From Ephemerocybe angulata (lineage: Eukaryota; Basidiomycota; Agaricomycetes; Agaricales; Psathyrellaceae): a stretch of 64,000 nucleotides of DNA. Position 1 is the stretch's first letter; each line of letters starts with the position of its first letter. The notes under the pieces were generated by a model. That model was not told the DNA's origin. It made no database searches and was given only the letters and a program-made list of their open reading frames with translations. The position numbers were made by a program, and so were the translations under genes. Shown in pieces: positions 23,237 through 31,350 of the stretch. The DNA is taken from assembly GCA_013368325.1 (NCBI GenBank), contig JAACJK010000015.1:1-64000 (forward strand), written 5' to 3'.

Positions 23237-23246
23237 TTATGAGCCC
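23237..23246 (+). other. primer binding site, half initiator-tRNA type
   Basis: TTATGAGCCC starts 2 bp after the LTR. It is complementary to GGGCTCATAA, the anticodon stem-loop of eukaryotic initiator tRNA-Met, rather than to a tRNA 3' end. Priming by a cleaved half tRNA-iMet is known for Drosophila copia and yeast Ty5. Confidence 0.75.
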
Positions 23247-23533
23247 CGGGCTCCTCTGATACACGACACCACACGTTATCAGACACCGCGTTCTATACGC
23301 TATCACTGCCCACTCGTCACTCTTCACTCGGTCACACCTCGCTCCATCACAGCTTCGTGTCGTTCATCGACGCCTTGCTCCAGCTCCACATCACACGCCC
23401 AGCCGCGTGTTTGATCTCGCTTCCGCTATCTCGGAGTTATACTCCTCTTAGCATTCCCTCACTACTGTGGTGATTTTCGCCCAGAAGTTCCCCTTCTTCC
23501 CTCTCCCTCACACATCGTCAATCGATCTCCACC

Positions 23534-26500
23534 ATGTCCTCGTCCAACGAAACCACCACTTCGCCTGTTCACCTCAATGTCTACACCGTCCAGGAATGGA
23601 AGCGTGTATGCATCAACAAGGCGCTTGAGTACGATGCCTATGACATCCTCATGGGCATCGAGCCGGAACCAACCACCTCGGATGTTCGCATCATCCAGAG
23701 CTTCCGTGGTCGCCGCTCAAAGCTTGTTGGCTACATTCGCTCCACCCTTGACGCCTCTCAGACTGAGACCCTCCTCTCCGATGTCGCCATCCTCGATCTC
23801 CCTGGCACCTGGACCACGCTCCTTGGCCAATACGAGGCCAAGAACTCCAGCTCCCGCATCACCATCCTCCAAGAACTCATCTCCCTCCGCATGAAGTCCT
23901 CTGGCTTTGAGGATGAGTCCTATCAAGACTTTGGCTCGCGGGCTGTTGCCCTTGGTGCACGCCTCACTTCACTGCTTCCCCCTGCTCCATACATGACGAA
24001 GGGAAAGTCCAAGGAAGTGGAGATCAAAGTTGGTGACGCCACTGAGAAACGAACGGTGTACAGCGAGCTACCAGACTGGTATGCAGGCTACACTGCGGCA
24101 CACCTCGCTCGCGACATCTCCGCAGCCATGATCGTCATCGGGCTCGGAAAGGACGACGAACTCCTTCGCCACACGCTCAACCACATCTCCACCACCGACG
24201 GTGAAACCGACCCCTCTGAGATCCTCGAGCACCTTCGCAAAGCCGACTCCCTTGCTCGCAACACCTCCCTCGCTGCTGGTACCTCCTCTGCCGCTCTTCA
24301 GGCTTCGTCCAAGCCCAAGAAGACCTACAAGTGCAAGTACCATCGCTCCAACTCGCACACCAACGAGGAGTGTCGCTTCCAGAACGGAAAGGCTCAGGTC
24401 GCTGAAGTCGCTCCCCAGTCTCCTGCCACGCCGCAGGAGAGGGCCCTCATGGCACAGGTCGCTCACATCGCAAGTCCTCTCACCCGTCAGACTCCCTCTA
24501 CACCCACTGACTCATCATGGAACACAGACTCAGGAGCTTCCTCACATATGACGCCCCATCGCGAGTGGATCCGTAACATGGTCAGGGTGAAGGTCCCCAT
24601 CAAACTCGCTAATCACGAGATTGTATGGGCGATCGGGATGGGTACTGTGTACTTTACACCGAGGATCAATGGGAGGACTGGGCAGACTGTCGTGTTCGAG
24701 AATGTACTATATGTCCCTGATTTGCAATCCAACCTCTTCTCTCTTCTATACGTCGTTCGTCACTGCGGAGTCCGGATCGTCATCGAAGACTCCACACTAG
24801 AGTTCTTCAAGAAGGGTCAGCTAATCCTAACAGCTACCATTCGCGGAACCACTGGCACTCTCGACGGAACCACGCTGATAAACACACAGTCAGCAGCGTT
24901 CTTCACGACGAAGGTAGACAAGGAGCTGCTCCATCAGCGACTTGGCCACATAGGCAAGGATCGTCTAGACACACTCCTTCGACAGGAGCTAGGCACAGGG
25001 ATACTCGTCAAGGACGGTACTACGATGAAGGACTTCTGCAACGACTGCATCGCAGGGAAGCAGCACCGAGACCCCTTCCCTTCTCTCTCTCAGCATCGCG
25101 CCAACGGACTCCTCGATCGAATCCACTCCGACGTCCACGGACCACTACCACGAACACCATCTGGTTTCGAGTACTGGGTCACCTTCATCGACGACTATTC
25201 CCGCTTCAAACGAGTATACGCTCTAAAGCGCAAGTCAGAGGTGTTCCAGAAGTTCCAGGATTTTGTCGCTGAGTGCGAACGAGTACACGGGTTAAAGGTC
25301 AAGGAGCTTCGAGATGACAAAGGGGGTGAATATATTGGGAACGACTTCGCAAAATGGTGCACAGATCGCGGCATCACACGCCAACACACAGTCAAGGCGA
25401 CACCCCAGCAGAATGGTGTGGCTGAACGCCTCAACCGCACTCTCGCTGAAGGTGTCATTGCCATGCTTAACCAAGCAAAGCTCCCTGCATCCTTTTGGGC
25501 ACAGGCTGTGTTGTATCTCACCGACGTTTTGAACGCCACACCCTCATCAGCACTCTCCAAAACCACATCCTACGAGGTCTGGCACAAGCAGAAACCTGAC
25601 TTGTCCATCTATCGAGTCTTCGGCTGCCGAGCTTTCGTTAACATCGCTCGGAAGGATCGCAAGAACCTCCAATCTCACACGGAGCCTTGCATCTTCATTG
25701 GCTTTGAAACAGGCTACAAAGGATGGAGGTGCTACAATCCTATCACGAAGAAGGCACACATCTCACGTGACATCATCTTCGATGAGAACACATTCCCTGG
25801 TCTCTCGACCACTACGCCGGCACCGGCACACACACCCATTGACCTTGGGGATATCTGGCCTGACCTCGAGGATGAGGACGACGACGCACCGCCTCCTGCA
25901 CCTCCTGCACCTCCTGCACCTCTCGCACCTCCTGCACCTCCTGCACCTCCTGCACCTCCTGCACCTCCTGCACCTCCTGCACCTCCTGCACCTCCACGAG
26001 CACCTCCATCAGACGAGGACTCATCTGACGAGGACGACGAGGACGACGAGGATGATGAGGATGATGAGGATGACGAGGATGATGAGGACGATGATGACGA
26101 GGACAACAGCGGTGCCCAACAGGCACCACCACATACACCTTCCCAAACCATGGACCTGAAAGCTCTCGGCAAGCAAACAGCGTCTCGACCACAGTTCCAC
26201 CCGACTTCACCTACCTCGCCTACACCTAAAGCTGAGCCACAAAAGTCTACTCCTCCTACATCGCCTGAACGTCCTATCCCTGCTCCCACGTTTCCTGCTC
26301 CTCCTCCTTCTGCACCTGCTCCTGTCCCTCGGAAACCCATTACCCAGCCAATGGTGGCACAAGGCTTGCGCCCTGTCCGCCAGAAAGCAGTCCCTGATTA
26401 CTTCAAACTAACTGGGGGTACGAGGCGAACGACCAAACCAGTTGCACGACGTCAAGGGGGTGAACCGCCAGCGGATCAAGGGGGTGACAAGGATGATGAA

Positions 26501-28315
26501 AATCCGTTTAATCCGCCACCTCTCACAGCGCAGGACTTCGAAGACGAAGACAACGGGGACAACGACAACGTCGACCTTGAAAGAGCTCTATTCGCCACTC
26601 CTATCATGCAAGCCCTCATGGACGTCTATGACATAGGAGAATACATCCCCGCTGATGAAGCTGTGGAAATGGTTCTCATGATGGCCACTGACAAGATGGA
26701 ACATGCTTTCGGAGCTGCTACACGGCCAGAAGATTCCCCACGCAGCTGGAAAGAAGCCATGTCTCGACCAGACCATGAGTTCTGGGCTGCTGCATGTCAA
26801 ACGGAGATGGACGCACTCATCGCCAACGGCACTTGGGAAATCGTCAGGCTACCAGACGATAGGAAGGCAATTGGCTCTCGATGGGTATTCCTTATCAAGC
26901 GCAAGTCCGATGGCACCATCGACCGCTACAAGGCACGCCTCGTCGCTAAAGGCTACTCCCAACAACCTGGTGTCGACTACGACCAAATCTTCTCTCCTAC
27001 TGCTCGTCTCACTGCCCTTCGTACCGCTCTTGCTAAAGCAGCCATGAACGGGGAATACATCGAGTCCATCGATGTCTCCAACGCATACCTCAATGGCGAG
27101 ATCGAAGACAAGTACGAGGTCTACATGACTCAACCTGAGGGTTTTGAAATCAGAGGCCCCAACGGAGCGAAATGGGTCTGCCGTCTCAAGAAGGGTATCT
27201 ATGGCCTGAAACAGAGCGGACGACTGTGGTATCAGAAGCTAGCAGCGGAACTCGAACGATTGGGATTCACCCAGATCAAAACAGATCCCAGCTTCTACGT
27301 ATGGGAAGCCGATGGTATCCGAATCACTCTACCAGTATTCGTCGATGACATCACCATCATCTCCAAGAGTCAGGACAAGGTCAAATGGCTCAAGGAATCA
27401 CTCGCCAAGGTCTTCACTCTCAAGGACCTTGGCCCAACCACCTACCTCCTCGGTATCAAGGTCGATTATGATCGCGAAAACCGCACACTCCACCTCTCCC
27501 AACGCCAGTACATCCTCGATATCCTTAAACGATTCCGCATGGAAAACTGCACACCAGTCGCAACCCCTATGGATCCAGGCAGCGGCACTAGTCTTGCCAA
27601 GTACAATCTCTCCAAGCAGGAGCAACGTGAGATGAAGACTGTCCCATACATAAACGCAGTCGGAGCTCTCATGTACCTTGCCATCGGAACTCGCCCAGAC
27701 ATCGCCTACTCCGTCGCCAAGCTCGCCCAGTTCAACTCGAACCCTGGTCCAATCCATTGGAAGGCCGTCAAGCATCTGTTTCGCTATCTGAAGGGAACGA
27801 TGGACTTACGACTCACCTATCGCAATGAAGGCGAGTCTCTGTCATCAGAACTCTTCCAGGCATATACCGATGCAGATCATGCTGGATGCCTTGACACTCG
27901 TCGATCCACCTCTGGATTCCTCATCAAGATGGGCACAGGCGCTGTTAGCTGGTCTGCCAAGAAGCAGGCAACCGTCGCGGACTCTTCGACAGAGGCCGAA
28001 TACGTTGCTGCCTCCTCGGCAGGACGCGAAGTCATTTGGATGCGGTCATTCCTTCGGGAACTTGGGACTACAGTCACAGGTCCTTCACGACTGATGGTCG
28101 ATAACCAATCTGCTCTCAAGGTGCTTCGAAACCCCGAACACCACAGCAGGATGAAGCACATCGACATCAAGATGCATTGGATACGAGAGGTTATTAAGCG
28201 CGGCGAAATTGAGGTCCATTTCCTTCCTACCAACGACATGATCGCCGACATCTTCACCAAACCACTCCCCAAACCCGCTGTACAGCGTCACCGTCTCGCT
28301 CTTGGTCTTGAGTAA
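23534..28315 (+). CDS. copia Gag-Pol polyprotein, 1,593 residues, intact
   Basis: One uninterrupted frame. Gag comes first, with a zinc knuckle near residue 267 of unusual form C-x2-H-x4-H-x4-C (CKYHRSNSHTNEEC). The aspartic protease has NTDSGASSHMTP near 331. Integrase has its HHCC finger in LLHQRLGHIG ... CNDCIAGKQH and core residues in RIHSDVHGP, FIDDYSRF and TPQQNGVAERLNRTL. A proline repeat and an Asp/Glu run form a long linker (about residues 785-860). Reverse transcriptase has SRWVFLIKRKSDG, ARLVAKGYSQQPG, DVSNAYLNG and the catalytic FVDD (Phe at 1269). RNase H has YTDADHAGC and ADSSTEAEYVA. The ATG at 23534 lies 300 bp after the 5' LTR. No stop or frameshift separates gag and pol, so protein ratios must be set by another means, as in other single-ORF copia elements. 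Confidence 0.97.
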   Translation: MSSSNETTTSPVHLNVYTVQEWKRVCINKALEYDAYDILMGIEPEPTTSDVRIIQSFRGRRSKLVGYIRSTLDASQTETLLSDVAILDLPGTWTTLLGQYEAKNSSSRITILQELISLRMKSSGFEDESYQDFGSRAVALGARLTSLLPPAPYMTKGKSKEVEIKVGDATEKRTVYSELPDWYAGYTAAHLARDISAAMIVIGLGKDDELLRHTLNHISTTDGETDPSEILEHLRKADSLARNTSLAAGTSSAALQASSKPKKTYKCKYHRSNSHTNEECRFQNGKAQVAEVAPQSPATPQERALMAQVAHIASPLTRQTPSTPTDSSWNTDSGASSHMTPHREWIRNMVRVKVPIKLANHEIVWAIGMGTVYFTPRINGRTGQTVVFENVLYVPDLQSNLFSLLYVVRHCGVRIVIEDSTLEFFKKGQLILTATIRGTTGTLDGTTLINTQSAAFFTTKVDKELLHQRLGHIGKDRLDTLLRQELGTGILVKDGTTMKDFCNDCIAGKQHRDPFPSLSQHRANGLLDRIHSDVHGPLPRTPSGFEYWVTFIDDYSRFKRVYALKRKSEVFQKFQDFVAECERVHGLKVKELRDDKGGEYIGNDFAKWCTDRGITRQHTVKATPQQNGVAERLNRTLAEGVIAMLNQAKLPASFWAQAVLYLTDVLNATPSSALSKTTSYEVWHKQKPDLSIYRVFGCRAFVNIARKDRKNLQSHTEPCIFIGFETGYKGWRCYNPITKKAHISRDIIFDENTFPGLSTTTPAPAHTPIDLGDIWPDLEDEDDDAPPPAPPAPPAPLAPPAPPAPPAPPAPPAPPAPPAPPRAPPSDEDSSDEDDEDDEDDEDDEDDEDDEDDDDEDNSGAQQAPPHTPSQTMDLKALGKQTASRPQFHPTSPTSPTPKAEPQKSTPPTSPERPIPAPTFPAPPPSAPAPVPRKPITQPMVAQGLRPVRQKAVPDYFKLTGGTRRTTKPVARRQGGEPPADQGGDKDDENPFNPPPLTAQDFEDEDNGDNDNVDLERALFATPIMQALMDVYDIGEYIPADEAVEMVLMMATDKMEHAFGAATRPEDSPRSWKEAMSRPDHEFWAAACQTEMDALIANGTWEIVRLPDDRKAIGSRWVFLIKRKSDGTIDRYKARLVAKGYSQQPGVDYDQIFSPTARLTALRTALAKAAMNGEYIESIDVSNAYLNGEIEDKYEVYMTQPEGFEIRGPNGAKWVCRLKKGIYGLKQSGRLWYQKLAAELERLGFTQIKTDPSFYVWEADGIRITLPVFVDDITIISKSQDKVKWLKESLAKVFTLKDLGPTTYLLGIKVDYDRENRTLHLSQRQYILDILKRFRMENCTPVATPMDPGSGTSLAKYNLSKQEQREMKTVPYINAVGALMYLAIGTRPDIAYSVAKLAQFNSNPGPIHWKAVKHLFRYLKGTMDLRLTYRNEGESLSSELFQAYTDADHAGCLDTRRSTSGFLIKMGTGAVSWSAKKQATVADSSTEAEYVAASSAGREVIWMRSFLRELGTTVTGPSRLMVDNQSALKVLRNPEHHSRMKHIDIKMHWIREVIKRGEIEVHFLPTNDMIADIFTKPLPKPAVQRHRLALGLE
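25884..26105 (+). repeat. proline tandem repeat and Asp/Glu run within gag-pol
   Basis: About a dozen copies of the 9-mer cctcctgca encode Ala-Pro-Pro (25,893-25,996). After a short spacer, repeated gacgaggatgatgag units encode an unbroken acidic tract (26,018-26,105). It lies between integrase and reverse transcriptase and should be disordered. Confidence 0.9.
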
Positions 28316-28333
28316 TCTTCCGTGACATTGCAT

Positions 28334-28343
28334 TGAGGGGGTG
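28334..28343 (+). other. polypurine tract before the 3' LTR
   Basis: The purine-rich tgagggggtg directly precedes the TGTTGAAG of the 3' LTR, the position where plus-strand DNA synthesis is primed. Confidence 0.7.
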
Positions 28344-28721
28344 TGTTGAAGTACAATGCACATGTCTCCATGGCTCGCCCATTGTTCTCTTCATCTTCAC
28401 ACGGGCGCTGCCTCTTTCAAACTTTTCTATTGTTCTAATGCTTCTTTGTTCTATATATATCCACGATCACATTGTTCATTCATTCCATCGTTTCACATAT
28501 ATCACACAGCATTGTTCTCACTTTTATTGTTCTCCCGATATGGACCGTCTATTGTTCCACACAGTATATAGTCTACACTGCAAGTGGGTAGTTCCCTTAT
28601 CGAACTATCTCCCACTTGCAGGTGCGTCATGCTGTATTTCTCTTTATCTAACTTAACTAATATATCGAACTATCTCCCACTTGCAGTGGCTTCAACGACT
28701 TATAAACTTAGCAGTTTATCA
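28344..28721 (+). repeat. copia 3' LTR
   Basis: 378 bp, same length as the 5' LTR and no difference noticed. Followed by the TTGGG target duplication at 28722-28726. Confidence 0.95.
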
Positions 28722-28726
28722 TTGGG

Positions 28727-29771
28727 TGGCTTGGGTGGGTGCTCACGTCGTGTACCTGGGTGTAGATAGACTTCATTGAATATGTAAAATAGTTTGACTG
28801 GACTACGATCGATAGTCCATGGGAAAATGGCAACAGTTGGAAATAGCACAACCCGTGAACATTACCTGTGAGGGCGGGAAAAGTGAAACACAGGTTGGTA
28901 TTGTAACTTGTAGTACTACGTACGTGTGCGTTGGCGCCGCAGCGTGTTGCGACAAGGCAGACGAACGCGAGTGGGAGGCGAGGATCCTGAGACGCACTGT
29001 GGCTGGGTATTTAATTGTGTGAGAGGCTTTGAAGCCGCGTGGTGGGTTGAATGAAGTATGAAAGTGGTGATGAGGATAGGATAGTCTCGAGGGGAGGTAT
29101 TCAGCAAGGACCTCAGTCTGTGCGGTTCAAGGTAGTGAACTAGGGTCAGGGGGACGTTGTGTATTCAATTGTTCCAGTACATTGATGCATGTATTGAGTG
29201 AGGTGGTCTGTGGAAGACTGCACATCAGTCTACGCCTTCGTGCTTTGCACAGTGGAGTTCCAGGGCAGAGAATCTTTCTAGATAAGCACCAGGACGCAGA
29301 CGAGTGGTTCTGTTCGACATTTTCCGTGCGACGCCCCTCCCTGTACTTCGATGTTGCTTCGATGCCGCAGCCCGTACGCGCCCACAGTGCTGAGACGAGA
29401 CTTCGCACTTCCAGCCTATCCGATTGAGTTGGTACTGCTATTGATAGCGTTGGATAAGATAGTATGAACGACTGATAAATGAAAAGTATGAAACTACGTG
29501 CAATCCACGCAGACTCCGAGCTTCAGCTTCCACGGTCGTAAGGATGATTCCTATTGAAGTTACATAGCATTCGAAGACTGAACTGCGACTCTCTTGCACC
29601 AGTTACAGTGTATTGTACACCCCCGTGGCGGCTGGGAGAATCTCAGCTCAACCACGACACTGGAGCCAATGTTCCCTCAGCTATGGTAACACTTTAATTC
29701 ACCTTCACCGAGTTGGAAATATTCTGTGGACGTACACCATAAAGCATCCACAGTTTACACTTGCTGCAATA
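28727..29771. other. intergenic stretch, no supported gene
   Basis: Several frames of 60-90 codons exist on both strands, but none shows a domain, a signal peptide or convincing splice context. It contains the 3' flank of the convergent secreted-protein gene. Confidence 0.35.
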
Positions 29772-30254
29772 CTAGCCTCGGTTGTGGGCCCGCGTTTTGT
29801 GATCCTGCAACTGGTAAAGAGCGCTCTCATCAGCACCCCGGCATTTTCGGCATCACCAGCAGTTGCATGCATGCATATTCACTCACCTTTGATTCCGAAT
29901 CAAAACTCATATTGCAGCCTTTTTGGTTGCAAGGATACTTAGCTGAGGCCCGTGACCATGTGTTATCCAGTGGGAGACCTCTACGATCCAGCTCGTCTAC
30001 CAGCTCGCGCGTGGTGAGTTCGGAGAGAAGGTCGCGGACGGTAATTTCATGCGACAAGGTGTCCACGTAGTGAGGGTCCCTGGCGTAGACTTTATTCTGC
30101 TATACGTGCGCACGAATGCAAATTTGAGAGAGATGAGCTAATATATACCTGCTAGATGGAACCAGCTGCAAGCGTCGATTCGCATACCTCATCATAACGG
30201 TACGCATTCGCATACGAAGACATGAAAAGGGCGACGGAAGGTGGAAATCCGCAT
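29772..30254 (-). pseudogene. small secreted zinc-finger protein, copy B, frameshift in signal peptide
   Basis: Exon 2 (30096-29887) and exon 3 (29804-29772) are intact and in phase 0, as in the other copies. Exon 2 reads NKVYARDPHYV, VRDLLSELTTRELVDEL, then the finger start CNQKGCNMSFDSESK; exon 3 adds DHKTRAHNRG and a stop. The finger spacing is C-x4-C-x10-H-x4-H. Exon 1 starts MRISTF at 30254 and ends at 30188 (67 nt), which is not in frame with exon 2. The frame that does fit reads SVALFMSSYANAYRYDE but lacks the MRI start. A 1-base change in the signal peptide therefore breaks the gene, unless an unseen splice or a sequence error explains it. From the in-frame Met at 30223 only a short, weakly hydrophobic leader would remain. 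Confidence 0.55.
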
Positions 30255-30846
30255 GACGGAAGGAAGTTGGGGGGAAGTACACTGCTAGCAGGGTGAGTGC
30301 GATCGCGGTATTATTTATATGTGACGGGCCTTCCACTGTAGCCTTCGCCCTTGGCCGCGATGCCAGGCTCAGGGTCAGGGTCAGAGCCCCGCTGCATCTG
30401 ACGGTACTTTTTGCCAAATCGAAACTCACCGATCGTACGAGCACTCCCACCTGCCCGCCTCAGTTGATGCAATTCATCACACGCCTCGCCCCTCCTACCC
30501 GAGGGTATGGCAGTAAGCTTACCAGATAATACACCAATGCCGACGCTATCACATGTGGAGCTGGCCAGTTCGGCGCCCATTCACACGACGGCCCGGCGCT
30601 CATCAGCGTCGGTGATCAGGGTCGAGGCTCTGTGCCCGTGCGCGACAGATATCTCAGGGTTCTTTGTAAGCGCCCTGTGAGCGCGACATATCCTGCGGGT
30701 ATGGCGGCGGTGGTCCCTCGGCTGCAAGGATCAAACTGCACCCGCAGTGGCTGCGCTACTAGCCTACTCAAAGCATAAAAGCTGGGACTCAACGGTTAGC
30801 AGTCTCGACCAAGTCTCAACCCACTCCACGCTCAATTCTATACACC
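30255..30846. promoter_or_regulatory. divergent intergenic region between secreted-protein copies B and C
   Basis: 592 bp without a supported gene. Apart from the TATA-like site of copy C, no paired motif was recognised. Both genes would share this space. Confidence 0.35.
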
Positions 30847-31288
30847 ATGCGCTTCAACGTCCTCGTCCTTGTTCCTACCGTCGTCGCCTTGGCGTCATAC
30901 GTCCAAGGTCACTACGATGTGAGAAGACTATCTTGAATTTTGACCTACTGTACAACTACTGTATACTGACTGCTCTATCAATTATCGCTTCAACAGGAAT
31001 TCGATGCCCGTGACACCCGCGAAATCCAGAGCCTCCTCAGACGTTCAGAAATCATGGAGGAGCTTGCTGAAATCTCAACGCGCGACCTCATCGATGAGCT
31101 CTCCAGCCGCCTAGAGGCTAGAGGCAAAAGCATTCCCAGTTACCCCTGCTCGAAGTGCGGCAGACAATGGAGGTCCGGCGGGGATGTACGTGTCTCGACT
31201 TTTTACGGATACTTTTGGCTACGTATCTGACACTGTTAATTACCACAATCAGGCCAAAGCCTGTGCATTATCTTGCGGGAGAGAGTAA
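30847..31288 (+). CDS. small secreted zinc-finger protein, copy C (Cys4 variant)
   Basis: Exons are 30847-30918, 30997-31185 and 31253-31288, both introns phase 0, 98 residues. Signal peptide MRFNVLVLVPTVVALASYVQG, then an acidic/Arg helical segment (FDARDTREIQSLLRRSEI, TRDLIDELSSRLEARG) and the finger CSKCGRQWRSGGD. Exon 3 is AKACALSCGRE. The metal ligands are C-x2-C-x12-C-x3-C, which keeps the classic C2H2 spacing but replaces both His by Cys. A TATA-like cataaaa lies at 30774-30780, about 70 bp before ATG. It is head-to-head with copy B, 592 bp apart. Function is unknown; secretion is inferred from the leader. Confidence 0.72.
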
Positions 31289-31295
31289 GGCTCCA

Positions 31296-31350
31296 ACCGT
31301 ACAATATATATACTGTATATATAGAGTATATACCGTATATATATGTATAG
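31296..31350. repeat. TA-rich microsatellite-like tract
   Basis: Irregular repeats of atatatat/gtatat (tatatatactgtatatatagag, taccgtatatatatg) follow just after secreted-protein copy C and could form cruciforms. Confidence 0.8.

Larger units (their letters stand above)
22857..28721 (+). mobile_element. complete Ty1/copia LTR retrotransposon
   Basis: The 5' LTR (22857-23234) and 3' LTR (28344-28721) are both 378 bp and look identical. They start TGTTGAAG and end TTATCA. A 5-bp target duplication TTGGG is present at 22852-22856 and 28722-28726. A primer binding site and a purine run sit at the expected places, and gag-pol is a single open frame. All this indicates a recent, potentially autonomous insertion. 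Internal order protease, integrase, RT, RNase H places it in Ty1/copia (Pseudoviridae-like). Confidence 0.97.

Noticed and set aside
25732..26340. Long minus-strand frame with Ser and Gly runs opposite the copia gene
   Set aside because: It is the antisense of the Asp and Pro repeats in gag-pol and has no independent evidence.
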